Below the pieces are notes generated by a model that saw only the letters and a list, made by a program, of their open reading frames with translations, was not told where the DNA came from and made no database searches. Made by a program: the position numbers and the translations under genes. Shown in pieces: positions 8,118 to 17,849 of a stretch of 64,000 bases of DNA; position 1 is the first letter of the stretch; the number at the start of each line of letters is the position of its first letter. The DNA lies in assembly GCA_030603365.1 (NCBI GenBank), contig JAUVXV010000004.1, positions 80,210 through 144,209 of the forward strand, written 5' to 3'. This stretch comes from Candidatus Heimdallarchaeota archaeon (GTDB lineage: Archaea > Asgardarchaeota > Heimdallarchaeia > Heimdallarchaeales > Heimdallarchaeaceae).

Positions 8118-8615
8118 ATGAGTACTGAATATGTAACAGTGGATTTACTTGTAGATGGAGGAAAAGCATCACCAGGAGGAGCAATGGGTCCAGCTCTAGG
8201 TCCACTTGGTGTTAATATGGGTAAAGTAGTTCAAGAAATAAATAAAAAAACTCAAGCTTATGCTGGAATGAAAGTTCCCGTAAAAATTGTTGTAAATAAA
8301 ATAACCAAATCCTTTGAACTCGAAATAGGTATTCCTCCCGCCTCTGCACTTGTATTGAAAGCCGCAAACCTTCCTAAAGGATCAGGTACTCCTAGTAAAG
8401 AAATCATAGGAAACATCACTTTTCCACAATTAATTGATTGTGCCAAAGCGAAGTGGGATGATTTAACTGCTAGTACCATAGGCGCTGCTTGTAAAGAAAT
8501 TCTTGGTACCATGGTTTGTATGGGTGTAACTTGTGAGGGAAAAGATCCTCGGGAAGTGCAGAAAGAAATTGATGAAGACAAATACGAAGAACTTCTCAAA
8601 GAAGCTGCAATGTAG
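8118..8615 (+). CDS. rpl11: Ribosomal protein uL11
   Basis: 165 residues. It forms the stalk base with 23S rRNA at the factor-binding centre. The N-terminal domain shows KASPGGAMGPALGPLGVNMG (residues 15-34), the proline/glycine hallmark, and the C-terminal rRNA-binding domain ends with GTMVCMGVTCEGKDP. GAGG lies about 10 nt before the ATG. It heads a set with secE and spt5 on the same strand, 72 and 56 bp apart, probably one transcript. Genes for uL1, uL10 and the P1-type stalk protein, common partners in archaea, are not in the window. Confidence 0.96.
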   Translation: MSTEYVTVDLLVDGGKASPGGAMGPALGPLGVNMGKVVQEINKKTQAYAGMKVPVKIVVNKITKSFELEIGIPPASALVLKAANLPKGSGTPSKEIIGNITFPQLIDCAKAKWDDLTASTIGAACKEILGTMVCMGVTCEGKDPREVQKEIDEDKYEELLKEAAM

Positions 8616-8687
8616 GTCTTTATTCTTTGAGTTAATCAACAGAACAATTAAAAATAAGAAATAAAAACGATTAGTGAGGTAAAAAAC

Positions 8688-8882
8688 ATGAGCAAAATTG
8701 TTACTAAAACCCGAAGTTTCTTTATTAATAGTCGTAAAGTACTTCGTCATGCCAAGAGACCAAGTAGGCGTGAACTATCTATTACTACCAAAATGAGTGC
8801 TTTAGGCATTATAATTATAGGTGTAATTGGATATGTTATTAGTTTACTTTTCAATGCTATAATGAGTGCAATTACTGGTTAG
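8688..8882 (+). CDS. secE: Protein translocase subunit SecE/Sec61-gamma
   Basis: 64 residues. A basic amphipathic N-terminal half (FFINSRKVLRHAKRPSRREL) is followed by one membrane helix, ALGIIIIGVIGYVISLLF. This is the standard archaeal SecE form that clamps SecY. GTGAGGT at 8674-8680 gives a good ribosome-binding site 7 nt before the ATG. Its position between uL11 and Spt5 fits the archaeal habit of linking secE with spt5. Confidence 0.9.
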   Translation: MSKIVTKTRSFFINSRKVLRHAKRPSRRELSITTKMSALGIIIIGVIGYVISLLFNAIMSAITG

Positions 8883-8938
8883 CTAAAGAGACCTCTCAAA
8901 TCAAACACGATAAAAAATCAAGAAGTAGATGTGATAAA

Positions 8939-9427
8939 ATGCCCATTTATGCTCTTAGAACAACAATTGGTCAAGAACATTCTCTAAGTGAGCATTTGGC
9001 TCGTAGAGCTGAACGAAGACCCCATCTCAAAATATTCTCTGTTTTAGTTCCAGGGGGACTTAAAGGTTATATTTTCGTTGAAGCAAGTTCTATTGATGAT
9101 GTTGAATTATTAGTGGAAGGGATGAGACATGTTCGAAAGAGACCCAGAGCTTCGAGAGCTGAGGAAATACCAATTAATGAATTGGATCATTTCTTAGTAC
9201 CAAGACCTGTTATAGAAGGAGTAGATATTAACGACATAGTTGAAGTTATTAATGGTCCATTCAAAGGTTCAAAAGCAAGGGTTCTTGATATTAATGTAGG
9301 GAAAGAAGAAGTAACAGTTGAACTTCTAGCAATGGACTTACAAATACCTGTAACAATATCTGGTGAATCAATTCGTGTAATTGAAAAATCAACAGAAAAG
9401 GAAACAGAAGAAGAATATCTTTTATAA
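8939..9427 (+). CDS. spt5: Transcription elongation factor Spt5 (NusG homologue)
   Basis: 162 residues with an NGN domain (about 1-90, MPIYALRTTIGQEHSLSEHL to GMRHVRKRPR) followed by a KOW domain (about 98-150, NDIVEVINGPFKGSKARVLD). The KOW glycine and the GPFKG turn are intact. With Spt4 it binds the RNA polymerase clamp and raises processivity. It is the last gene of the uL11-SecE-Spt5 set. The acidic tail TEKETEEEYLL extends a little past the KOW domain. Confidence 0.95.
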   Translation: MPIYALRTTIGQEHSLSEHLARRAERRPHLKIFSVLVPGGLKGYIFVEASSIDDVELLVEGMRHVRKRPRASRAEEIPINELDHFLVPRPVIEGVDINDIVEVINGPFKGSKARVLDINVGKEEVTVELLAMDLQIPVTISGESIRVIEKSTEKETEEEYLL

Positions 9428-9481
9428 TATTTTCTACAATTCTTATTTCTTTTTATAAAATCAGTGCAATTTAAAACCAAT

Positions 9482-10525
9482 TTACAAGTATTCTTCTAGA
9501 GTTGGTTTTTCCTTTGCAAGTTTCATAGGCCTAGCAAACAATTTTAATTTTTGTCTCACGATTGCAGCGAACTCTGAATCAAACCCATATAATGTGAAAA
9601 CTTTCTTTGGGTTTATTGTTTGAACATGATTTAGAAGTTCATTACAATTAGCATGCATTGAAAAAGGAAACGCTTGCTCAAAACTAGAAAAAGCAAAACG
9701 CGCTGCTTGACCTGTTACTATGCTTCTTGCGATTCTACGTTCTTTCAAAAATTCTGGTATTTCTTTTAATGCCCTAGGTAATATTATTACACTATTCTCT
9801 GCTCTAAATTCAGTATCATTTAAGATATCGAAACTGTTCCAATTTAGCGAAATTCCTTCTTTTTTGTAGATTTTATTAATTTCACTTGTTCTATTATCAC
9901 AGTAAATGTCAACTGAAAGCATTTCATTTAAAAAAGCAGTTAATTCTTGAGCTCCCCCTAGGTGACCAATATTGATAATGGGTATCTTCTTATTTTGGAG
10001 ACTATCCGTAATCCATTTTAGAATAGAGATTTTTGTTCTCTCTCTAGAATCGAACATCAAATCAGCTTTACCGTAAGTTGATTCAATTATTAAGACATCA
10101 ATGTCAACATCAGGGATCTCTGCTTTGGGTACGGTTATCATTTCGTTTGTACTTATGTCTCCTGTATAACAAACTGTCATGTCATCAAAATAAAGGATAA
10201 TTTGTGCAGCTCCAAGTAGGTGTCCTGCAAGAATGAACTTAACTTCAATATCATTCACTTTTATTTTCTTATTGAAATCCACAAAATGAGTGTTTTTTGG
10301 CTTTCTTGCTGTCAAACTTTCATACAATCTACTAGCAATTTCAGTAGAATAAACTTTAATCCCTTTATTTGGAAAAGCTATTGAATGATCAGTATGTGCG
10401 TGTGTAATAAGAGCAGCATCGCAATTTGAAGCGGCTTTTGTGGTTGTTGGGTCAGCTATTAAGGACATATTATCAGGTTTTGATATGAATTTAATACCGC
10501 TTTCATACTTGAATAAAGTTGGCAT
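9482..10525 (-). CDS. Metallo-beta-lactamase fold exonuclease-like protein (YSH1/COG1236-related)
   Basis: 347 residues. The zinc motif HAHTDH lies near residue 42. GHLLGAAQ, YTGDIS and IESTYG follow in the order seen in RNA- and DNA-processing metallo-beta-lactamases (CPSF73, SNM1 and the archaeal mRNA 3'-end factor group). The last motif may be SMHANCNELLNHV near residue 305. It is shorter than true CPSF73-like enzymes, so the beta-CASP insertion is small or altered. A nuclease acting on nucleic-acid ends is likely; the substrate is not known. It is transcribed on its own, convergent with spt5. Confidence 0.78.
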   Translation of the reverse strand: MPTLFKYESGIKFISKPDNMSLIADPTTTKAASNCDAALITHAHTDHSIAFPNKGIKVYSTEIASRLYESLTARKPKNTHFVDFNKKIKVNDIEVKFILAGHLLGAAQIILYFDDMTVCYTGDISTNEMITVPKAEIPDVDIDVLIIESTYGKADLMFDSRERTKISILKWITDSLQNKKIPIINIGHLGGAQELTAFLNEMLSVDIYCDNRTSEINKIYKKEGISLNWNSFDILNDTEFRAENSVIILPRALKEIPEFLKERRIARSIVTGQAARFAFSSFEQAFPFSMHANCNELLNHVQTINPKKVFTLYGFDSEFAAIVRQKLKLFARPMKLAKEKPTLEEYL

Positions 10526-10610
10526 AAGCTGAACCTCAGATATTCCAATTGGTGTTGAGACTCTATTAATTGTAGTATTAAATCTTTTTAATATTCTAAA
10601 GACAATTTTC

Positions 10611-12986
10611 CTAACTATCTTCTAATTCTTTTGCTACAGCATCAGTTATTGTTCTGAATTTGAGGCCTAGCATCATAGATCCTTCAAATTTCAATTCTTT
10701 GGCCATGTAAGCAGATGCAGCGTTAACTGTTCCTGCAAAGATACCACTTGCAATAGAAGGGTCCATACAAATAGTAACATCTGGTTTTTCAACTTTACTT
10801 TCACCTGTTGAAAACAATCCATTTTCTATCTTTATGTAGAAATGCTTGTCGTCTCCAATTGAAATTTGGAACAATAGATTGTTTTTCTTGTTCTTCTTTT
10901 GTATCTTTTCGTCCTCATTGCAAATTTGTGCTAACAAGTCCAAATAGCTAGGTATGTCCTCATTAGTGAATGTCCGTCTCTTAATCTTTATTTTGATTAA
11001 AGATTTTAAACCCCCATCTTTTATATCCATTTCATCGGAAAATAACAAATCAGCTTCTGGAGTTTCAACAATAAGACCGAGTTCATAACCTTCCTGAATT
11101 GAATCTAGTATTTTTCTTGGATGGACTTCTTTGCAATCTCCTATCTTGAACACTCTCTTTACATGTTCTTTTACATCATTTTCAATTTCCAATGCTGGTT
11201 GTACAGAAGTTAAAACTAGTTCATCAAACTCAATTTCTATCTCTTTATTGTTGTGAACTGCAATTATTTTATTCTCTTTTACCTCCTTAATGGTTGTTTC
11301 AAGCATAATCTCTATTTTATCATCTTCCTCAATTGTAGGAATTACTTCTTTAGCAACTAAAGAATAAATGTCAGTGCCAAGTCTCTTCTTTTCTGTTATT
11401 AAGGTTACATCTTTGTTTGCACATGAAAGGAATTCAGCTAATTCTATACCTATCATATCTCCACCCAAAACAACAATTTTTTGCCCTTTAGGAACAGAAC
11501 CATTCAAAATTTCCGAATACATTTGGTATTTAGTTCTACCAATTCCCTCTATGTCCGGTAATTTGGGTGAAATGCCTGTGGCCAATATAACGGTGTCTGG
11601 ATCATATTCCATCAAAATTTCCTTTGAGAATGGAGTATTTCGTTTAATATCTATTTGGAGCTTATCAGTAATGAAACCATAATATTCAATTAAATTCTGA
11701 ACTTCCTTTTTCATAGGCGCAATTTTTGCATAATTTAATGACCCTCCTATAAACGATTCCTTCTCAATTACAATAACATCATGTCCTCTAAGTTTAGCTA
11801 TTCTAGAAAACTCTAAACCTGCGGGACCACTTCCTACTACTAATATCTTTTGAGGATTTACTGTTTTTCCTATTATCTCATCACCTGCTATAAGATTTGG
11901 ATTGATTGAACAAAGAACCTGTTGCTCAGTCATTATTTGATTGAGACAAGCATTGCACCCTATACAAGTTCTAATAGTTTCAACTTGTTTGTCTTTTATT
12001 CTATTAGGGAACTCAGGGTCTGCGATCAAAGCTCGACCTATAGCTACTAAATCTGCTTTATTGTTTTGAAGAATGTCTTCTGCTACGTCGGGGGTGTTTA
12101 TCCTTCCGACAACAGCAACTGTAGTATTTTCTAGTGCTTTTTTTACCAAACTTGCATTATGAACAAAACAACCTCTTGGGTAGTTCATATAAGGAACAAC
12201 TGGGAATCTGGGGCTATCAAAGACTCCACCTGTGATGTTAAATAGATCTACTCCTTCCTTTTCTAGAATCTTCGAAATTTGAATAACGTCTTCAACTTCT
12301 AATCCTTCTGGAATATAATCACTACCATTTAATCTAAACCCTATAATGAAATCAGTTCCACACTTTTTCCTCACTTCTCTAATAATCTCAACAGCTGCTC
12401 TAGTTCTATTCTCAAAGTTTTGTCCTCCATATTCATCATCTCGTTTATTAGTTCTTAGAGAAAAGAATTGGTTGAGTAAATACCCATGCCCTGCATGTAT
12501 TTCTGCACCATCAAAACCAGCTTTTTTAGCTCTTAAACAAGCTTCCCCATATCCTTTAACAATTTTAGAAAGTTGCTTTCTTGTTAACGCTATTGGTGTT
12601 TCTCCTGCCATCTCAAAAGTTATAGCTGATGGAGCAACAGCTTGAAGACCAATCATATACGATGATGCTTGGGCCCCTGCATGATATATTTGGATGAGAG
12701 CATGAGTGTCATGTTTTTTTATTGTATCTACTAATTCCTTGAACTTTCCAATCCTCTTGTTACTATCAATACTGAGCATTGTAGCAGTTCCGGCACCTCT
12801 CTTGTCGAAGTATGCACCTTCTACAATAATTAAACCAACACCACCTTTGGCTCTAAGTTCATAGTAGTCAATTAATTTATCAGGAACATTTCCCTCCTCA
12901 TCACCAAAATTTGTATCCATTCCTGGCATGATGATGCGGTTCTTTAGCTTTGTTTTATTGATTATAATTGGTTCAAACAGTTTCAT
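10611..12986 (-). CDS. Old-Yellow-Enzyme/2,4-dienoyl-CoA reductase-type flavoenzyme fused to an SCP2 domain
   Basis: 791 residues from the ATG at 12986 (MKLFEPIIINKTKLKNRI). Residues 1-330 are the FMN barrel (AEIHAGHGYLLNQFFSLRTN). Next comes CIGCNACLNQ with a following C for a [4Fe-4S] cluster. A FAD/NAD(P) domain follows (VVGSGPAGLEFSRIA, then VVLGGDMIGIELAEFLS). The last roughly 100 residues resemble the sterol-carrier-protein 2 fold (KPDVTICMDPSIASGIFAGT, FEGSMMLGLKF). The first three parts match the FadH/trimethylamine dehydrogenase layout. The SCP2 tail suggests a lipid or acyl-CoA ligand. That is inference; the exact substrate is unknown. The gene is single and divergent from the PLP-enzyme gene. 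Confidence 0.85.
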   Translation of the reverse strand: MKLFEPIIINKTKLKNRIIMPGMDTNFGDEEGNVPDKLIDYYELRAKGGVGLIIVEGAYFDKRGAGTATMLSIDSNKRIGKFKELVDTIKKHDTHALIQIYHAGAQASSYMIGLQAVAPSAITFEMAGETPIALTRKQLSKIVKGYGEACLRAKKAGFDGAEIHAGHGYLLNQFFSLRTNKRDDEYGGQNFENRTRAAVEIIREVRKKCGTDFIIGFRLNGSDYIPEGLEVEDVIQISKILEKEGVDLFNITGGVFDSPRFPVVPYMNYPRGCFVHNASLVKKALENTTVAVVGRINTPDVAEDILQNNKADLVAIGRALIADPEFPNRIKDKQVETIRTCIGCNACLNQIMTEQQVLCSINPNLIAGDEIIGKTVNPQKILVVGSGPAGLEFSRIAKLRGHDVIVIEKESFIGGSLNYAKIAPMKKEVQNLIEYYGFITDKLQIDIKRNTPFSKEILMEYDPDTVILATGISPKLPDIEGIGRTKYQMYSEILNGSVPKGQKIVVLGGDMIGIELAEFLSCANKDVTLITEKKRLGTDIYSLVAKEVIPTIEEDDKIEIMLETTIKEVKENKIIAVHNNKEIEIEFDELVLTSVQPALEIENDVKEHVKRVFKIGDCKEVHPRKILDSIQEGYELGLIVETPEADLLFSDEMDIKDGGLKSLIKIKIKRRTFTNEDIPSYLDLLAQICNEDEKIQKKNKKNNLLFQISIGDDKHFYIKIENGLFSTGESKVEKPDVTICMDPSIASGIFAGTVNAASAYMAKELKFEGSMMLGLKFRTITDAVAKELEDS

Positions 12987-13100
12987 CTGATATTTCTCCC
13001 TGTACAGCAAAAAATAAGAAGTAAGTTGAATAAAAATATTTGTTGTATATCCGGTCAATAAAGTTAAAGTATCGTTTTATTCTAAATATCATGATACTAG

Positions 13101-14183
13101 ATGGCTGACGAAATTCCTCTTTTTAGGAAATATCCGAAATTAAGAAGTATTCCTTGGGTTTCTGTCATTAATTCCCCTACTCCAATTCACAAAATGGAAC
13201 AAACAAGTAAAGAACTTAATCATAAAGCGATTTGGGTTAAGAGAGATGATTTGACACACGATATATACGGGGGAAATAAACCAAGAAAATATGAGTTTGT
13301 CTTTGCAAATATATTGAAGAAAAATAAGAAAAGAATACTTACACAAGGAGCAATAGGCACAAATCATGGTTTGGCTACAACAGTCCATGCAAAGAGATTT
13401 GGTTTAGAGACTCATTTATATTTACTAGAACAAAAACTATCTCAAACTGTGATAGAAAATCTTCTTTGTCATCATTACTTTGGTGCAAAACTAAATTTAA
13501 TGAAAAACAAGAATCATAGAAAACTGGCAATAAAAACAAAACTATTCTTTGATAGAAAAGCGTATTTTGTTACTACAGGTGCAAGTTCCCCCTTGGGAAC
13601 ACTAGGTTTTGTAAATGCTGCATTTGAACTTAAAGACCAAATAGATGACAAAACAATTTCTGAGCCCGATAGATTGTTTGTGACTGTTGGTTCTCTTGCT
13701 ACTTGTGCAGGGTTAGTTCTAGGTTTAGAATTAGCACAGGTAAAAACACAAATTGTAGGTATAGGTGTAACCGACCCTTCCTGGAGTTCTAAGAAAGCTA
13801 CAATAGAGTTAGCTTCCAAAGCTTTGGAGATTATGAGAAAAGAAGACCCCTCTATTCCAGATGTATCAAACGAATTAGAAAAGCGATTAGTTGTAGATCA
13901 TTCTTATTTTGGAGGTCAATATGGTGTTCCTACAGATGAAGCATTGGAAGCAATTGAAATAGCAAAGAAAGATAAACTTAAGCTAGAATACGTATATACA
14001 GGTAAAACGCTTAGTGGTCTTATTGATTACATTAGGAAAGAAAAGATTTCAAAAAATGAAGTGGTTGTTTTCTGGAATTCAAAAAGTTCTGCTGATTTGA
14101 CAGATTTTGCAAATGAAGTTAAACACCAAGATTTACCTAGAAAGTTTCACAAATTCTTTGAAGATTCAACCCAGATATCTTAA
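13101..14183 (+). CDS. PLP-dependent enzyme of the ACC deaminase/D-cysteine desulfhydrase family
   Basis: 360 residues of the tryptophan-synthase-beta fold. The PLP lysine is expected in YGGNKPRKYE near residue 62, preceded by VKRDDLT, which is typical of the family. The amide-rich loop GAIGTNHGLATT and the stretch VTVGSLATCAGLVLGLELA fit the phosphate-binding part. Family members deaminate 1-aminocyclopropane-1-carboxylate or release sulfide from D-cysteine, and the sequence alone does not decide between them. An ATG only 42 bp after the preceding TATA-like region suggests a short leader. No partner gene lies beside it. Confidence 0.8.
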   Translation: MADEIPLFRKYPKLRSIPWVSVINSPTPIHKMEQTSKELNHKAIWVKRDDLTHDIYGGNKPRKYEFVFANILKKNKKRILTQGAIGTNHGLATTVHAKRFGLETHLYLLEQKLSQTVIENLLCHHYFGAKLNLMKNKNHRKLAIKTKLFFDRKAYFVTTGASSPLGTLGFVNAAFELKDQIDDKTISEPDRLFVTVGSLATCAGLVLGLELAQVKTQIVGIGVTDPSWSSKKATIELASKALEIMRKEDPSIPDVSNELEKRLVVDHSYFGGQYGVPTDEALEAIEIAKKDKLKLEYVYTGKTLSGLIDYIRKEKISKNEVVVFWNSKSSADLTDFANEVKHQDLPRKFHKFFEDSTQIS

Positions 14184-14387
14184 AGACCACAAAGATAAAT
14201 TGGTGTTGAGAATCAACATACCTCGAACAATCATCAATCAGACAGGGGTAACCAAATCATTTTCTCAACAAGTATCGATTCTATGAAAAAATATAATGTT
14301 TTGGTTTGATAATAAAAAATTCTTTTGTGGAATAAAATCAATCAAGGAAATTGTTTTTGGGTAATTTAGCTTCTTGAAACAAAAAAA

Positions 14388-14999
14388 TCATTCTCCTCTC
14401 TTATCATATTCCGATTTTAACATTCCATAATGAAATAACCCAAAACGTTTGTTTTCTTCAATACTACATTCCCTTAAGTGCCCCTCCTCGATAAAATTTA
14501 GCCGTTCTGCAAGTTTGATACTTTCTGCATTTGTATCTCTTGTAATTAAAATAATTTTATGAGCATTCAATTTACTAAAAATAAAGTCCATACTCCGTTT
14601 TACAGCTTCTGTTGCATATCCTTTCTTTGTGTAACCTTGATCAAGATAATATCCGATTTCAAATGATGGCACTTCCCACTTTTTTGGTTCAATCCAGATG
14701 TTACCAATAAAATAATTCGTTTCCTTTAACCAGATACCCATAACAAATCTGTTTCGATTAATAAAATCTGCAGCTAATGAACACTCACGAATTTCAGCCT
14801 CTTCTAAGGTTTGAACATTCGTTGCTTCATCAACATGCTCTTTTAGAAACTCTCGATTGTTGTTTCGTTCTAGCAAATTGAATAATCCTTTACCATCTCC
14901 CTTCTCAAATTTTCTGATAACCAATCTTTCTGTTGTAATTTCAGTAGGTAAATCGAGGAGTTTCTTTTGTATTTCTTTTTTCATATTAATCGTATTCAT
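14388..14999 (-). CDS. GNAT acetyltransferase, RimJ/RimL type
   Basis: 203 residues. The opening ITTERLVIRKFEKGDG, the central FEIGYYLDQGYTKKGYATEA (acetyl-CoA-binding loop, Q/R-x-x-G/A type) and LNAHKIILITRDTNAESIKL are typical of acetyltransferases that modify N-terminal amines of proteins. The target is unknown. It is a single gene; the 204 bases between it and the PLP enzyme hold nothing I can recognise. Confidence 0.85.
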   Translation of the reverse strand: MNTINMKKEIQKKLLDLPTEITTERLVIRKFEKGDGKGLFNLLERNNNREFLKEHVDEATNVQTLEEAEIRECSLAADFINRNRFVMGIWLKETNYFIGNIWIEPKKWEVPSFEIGYYLDQGYTKKGYATEAVKRSMDFIFSKLNAHKIILITRDTNAESIKLAERLNFIEEGHLRECSIEENKRFGLFHYGMLKSEYDKRGE

Positions 15000-15103
15000 T
15001 TGTAATTATATCATGGGTTTTTATAAATTTCTCAAATATCAAGATAAGAATCCTCAGCGATTCTTTGAACCTTATTTTCTGGACGGAAAGTATATGAGAT
15101 ATA

Positions 15104-15889
15104 ATGTTTTCAATCAAATTGAAGGATATGGATACAAAAGACATGAAACTATTCATAGAAAAGATTCCTCTTCTAAAAAAACCATTATATGTTCTTTTAA
15201 CGATTTTGTATCTATTAAGCTTAACATCACTGACAGTTTTGTTTTTTTATTTTGCTGACAGAATTGAGTGGTGGGGTCCTATATTATCCCAAGGGATTAT
15301 GTGTATAATTGTATCCATTTTAGGGCATTTACATTTCAGATTTGCATCTTTTTACAGAAAGAAATACAAAGACCTTGCATATCAAAGATTCTTTTTTGTC
15401 TTCATCTTACCATATCTAGTTACTTGGTATGGGTGTTTTTTTCATCCTGCTTTCATTACTGGAGATAAGATTCTTCCAATTTGGGCACAAGTGATACTTG
15501 TTGTTGTTTGCTTACTTTTAATGATATCAACTAGTATTCAGATTGAGAAAGCAGGTTTTTCAATGGTAACACATGGAATGGATGTTTTTACTGTATTTCC
15601 AGAAGAAACAACAATTGTTAGAGGTAAAATTTATTCATTTATCAGACATCCATTATATTTTGCATTATTGATGGGTGGGTTTGCAATGGGTTTTATCAGC
15701 AATACCTGGATTGGATTAGTAATAGCCACCTTCCAAATTATTCCTAGCATTTTGATTGGATTTTGGGAAGATAGAGAATTAATTACACGTGGTGGTAGTG
15801 ATCATAAGAAGTACATTAAACAAACTGCTCTTTTATTTCCAATTCGTAAACTACCAGGTTTCTTAAAGTTGTTATTATTAGGTAAATAA
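15104..15889 (+). CDS. Integral membrane methyltransferase-like protein (ICMT/PEMT superfamily)
   Basis: 261 residues with about five to six membrane segments. The C-terminal half carries the diagnostic set IYSFIRHPLYFALLMGGFAM (about 180-199) and FWEDRELITRGGSDHKKYIK (about 227-246). These resemble the SAM-binding RHPxY...E...Y/H region of isoprenylcysteine carboxyl and phospholipid methyltransferases. Its substrate could be a lipid or a membrane-bound thiol compound; the sequence does not tell. The first ATG is used, although an internal ATG at 15128 (MDTKDMKLF) is also possible. Confidence 0.75.
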   Translation: MFSIKLKDMDTKDMKLFIEKIPLLKKPLYVLLTILYLLSLTSLTVLFFYFADRIEWWGPILSQGIMCIIVSILGHLHFRFASFYRKKYKDLAYQRFFFVFILPYLVTWYGCFFHPAFITGDKILPIWAQVILVVVCLLLMISTSIQIEKAGFSMVTHGMDVFTVFPEETTIVRGKIYSFIRHPLYFALLMGGFAMGFISNTWIGLVIATFQIIPSILIGFWEDRELITRGGSDHKKYIKQTALLFPIRKLPGFLKLLLLGK

Positions 15890-15997
15890 GAAGCATAGTA
15901 TCTTATTGTAAGGTCTACTTTACTTTCTAAAAACCCATTTTTCAATAAGGGAGACATTACAAGAAGGTGGACAAAAAAATTGAAAAAAAAGTAGGTG

Positions 15998-16864
15998 TTA
16001 GAACTCAGATATCAAGGCAACAACATCAGGACCTGTGTGTGCAGATATAGTAACACCTGTGCATCTGGTTCTTATTTTAACATCTTTGAAGTGCTGTTTT
16101 ATTTGCATCTCCATTCTTCCAGCAAATTCTAGATTATTCCCATGAATAATAATAACTTGTTTTGGAAATCTGGAAAAGTTCTCTGAGGTTAATTCTAGAA
16201 TTTTAAGAATGCCTTCATCTGTTTCTGTGACGGTTGTGGCAACTTCGTTTTTGCCTTCTTCATTAACGATTGTAATTGGTTTCTTCTTTAGCAGAGTTCC
16301 AAAAATGTATTTTGTCACCGAGATTCTGCCTCCTTTACGCAAGAATTTCAATGAAGGAAGAAGTATGTATGTTTTAATGTTTTTAACTTGTTCTCTTAGT
16401 TTCATTACTATTTCATCAGCATTCAAACCTTGTTTTTGTAGTCTCATGCCTTCTTCTATCAACAATACCTCAGAATAAGAAGCATTTAATGCATCGACAA
16501 GGTGAACTTTGATTGTCTCATTTTTCCTTTTAAGCATATTTACACCCAATCGTGCACTGTTAATCGTTCCACTTAAACCTGAACTTAGAGTTACCACTAT
16601 TATTTCTTTTACTCCTTCTTTTGCTAGCTCTTCATACATATTAAAGAAATCATTAGGGGTTGGTTGAGCAGTTTTCGCGGAGAAATCGTTAACTGAGTCA
16701 TATTTGCTATAATAAAAATCAAGATCAAAACTTCTATCCTCTTTATGTACAACATCAGCTGCATCACTAAAAGTTACACTCAAAGGAACAACTTTTACAC
16801 CTATCTCATCAGCATAATCAAGATCGATATCTGAACCACTATCTGTAACAAAACCTATCTTCAT
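15998..16864 (-). CDS. DegV-family fatty-acid-binding protein
   Basis: 288 residues. It opens MKIGFVTDSGSDIDLDYADE and continues VKVVPLSVTF, the DegV start. KTAQPTPNDFF and VVTLSSGLSGTINSARLG (about 66-110) form the lipid-head-group pocket with the conserved serines. DegV proteins hold a single fatty acid; in bacteria they present it to fatty-acid kinase FakA. No fakA-like gene is visible here. It lies 3.5 kb from a plsY gene, which is worth noting because acyl phosphate is the shared currency in bacteria. Complete length. Confidence 0.9.
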   Translation of the reverse strand: MKIGFVTDSGSDIDLDYADEIGVKVVPLSVTFSDAADVVHKEDRSFDLDFYYSKYDSVNDFSAKTAQPTPNDFFNMYEELAKEGVKEIIVVTLSSGLSGTINSARLGVNMLKRKNETIKVHLVDALNASYSEVLLIEEGMRLQKQGLNADEIVMKLREQVKNIKTYILLPSLKFLRKGGRISVTKYIFGTLLKKKPITIVNEEGKNEVATTVTETDEGILKILELTSENFSRFPKQVIIIHGNNLEFAGRMEMQIKQHFKDVKIRTRCTGVTISAHTGPDVVALISEF

Positions 16865-16982
16865 AGATTTTTAATTCCATTCCTTATTTATAAAAAGTTC
16901 TCCGAAACAAGCGACAGAAAAAAGAAATAGTGGATTGGGAATATGTTTATTAGAGTATTTTGCTTTTTTCCAGTAGAAAGGC

Positions 16983-17843
16983 ATGAAATTCTTAGTTTCT
17001 CATTATGATGATATTAATCAAATACCCGAAATTGTAGATTCTTATCTGAACCAACAGCCTGTTATAAATTTTGAATCAATAGGTATGCTTGAACAGTTAA
17101 GAGAAAATCCTCAAACATTTGATGGGATTCTAGAATGTATAGTTGTTTCTCTAAACAGAGAAATCCAAATTGTAACTTGTAGAATTAGACCCCATAACAT
17201 TTTAATTTCTCATTCAAAAAATAGAAGTTCAATTTCTACATTAACTGAGTATTTCATAGAAACTGAAATTTCAATACCAGGAATTTATGGTCCATTGGTA
17301 GAGGTAGAACAGTTTACCAATATCTGGAAAGAGCTTTCAGGAGAAGAATTTCGAACTTCTGATGAGTTTTTACAGTATTCATTGAACAATTTGAAAATTT
17401 CATCACATCTTATTGGCGACATCTCAACTGCAAAACATGAACAAAAAGAGCTTCTAGAAGGTTGGACGAAGGAAAGCATCAGAGAGATTATACCTGATTC
17501 AACAGATGAATTTGTTCTTTCATGTACCACTTCTTTCCTCAAATTGCTTAATCTAAACAACGTATTTGTTTTAACAGTAGAGAATTTACCTGTTTCAATG
17601 GCAGCAATTTCAGGTCAAACAAAAACAATGCAAGCCATTAACGATGTATATACCCCACCTGAATTTCGTGGAAAGGGATTTGCAACGGAATTGTGTGTAT
17701 TCTTATGTGATTATATCTTGAATGACTGCAAAAATACTCCTGTCTTGTGGGTAAAAGCAACAAATCATGCAGCTATTCATATTTATGAAAAGATAGGATT
17801 TGAAAAAGTTGCAGAGATGACATTAAATCTGAAACAAAATTAA
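16983..17843 (+). CDS. GNAT-family acetyltransferase with N-terminal extension
   Basis: 286 residues. The C-terminal third holds the catalytic fold, with acetyl-CoA loop PPEFRGKGFATELCVFLC near residue 223 and the closing ATNHAAIHIYEKIGFEKVAE near residue 258. The first 150 residues form a separate domain without a clear signature; two-domain GNATs of this size are common. The substrate is unknown. The stop lies 7 bp from the 3' end of the convergent tRNA-Pro gene. Confidence 0.8.
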   Translation: MKFLVSHYDDINQIPEIVDSYLNQQPVINFESIGMLEQLRENPQTFDGILECIVVSLNREIQIVTCRIRPHNILISHSKNRSSISTLTEYFIETEISIPGIYGPLVEVEQFTNIWKELSGEEFRTSDEFLQYSLNNLKISSHLIGDISTAKHEQKELLEGWTKESIREIIPDSTDEFVLSCTTSFLKLLNLNNVFVLTVENLPVSMAAISGQTKTMQAINDVYTPPEFRGKGFATELCVFLCDYILNDCKNTPVLWVKATNHAAIHIYEKIGFEKVAEMTLNLKQN

Positions 17844-17849
17844 GAATTC

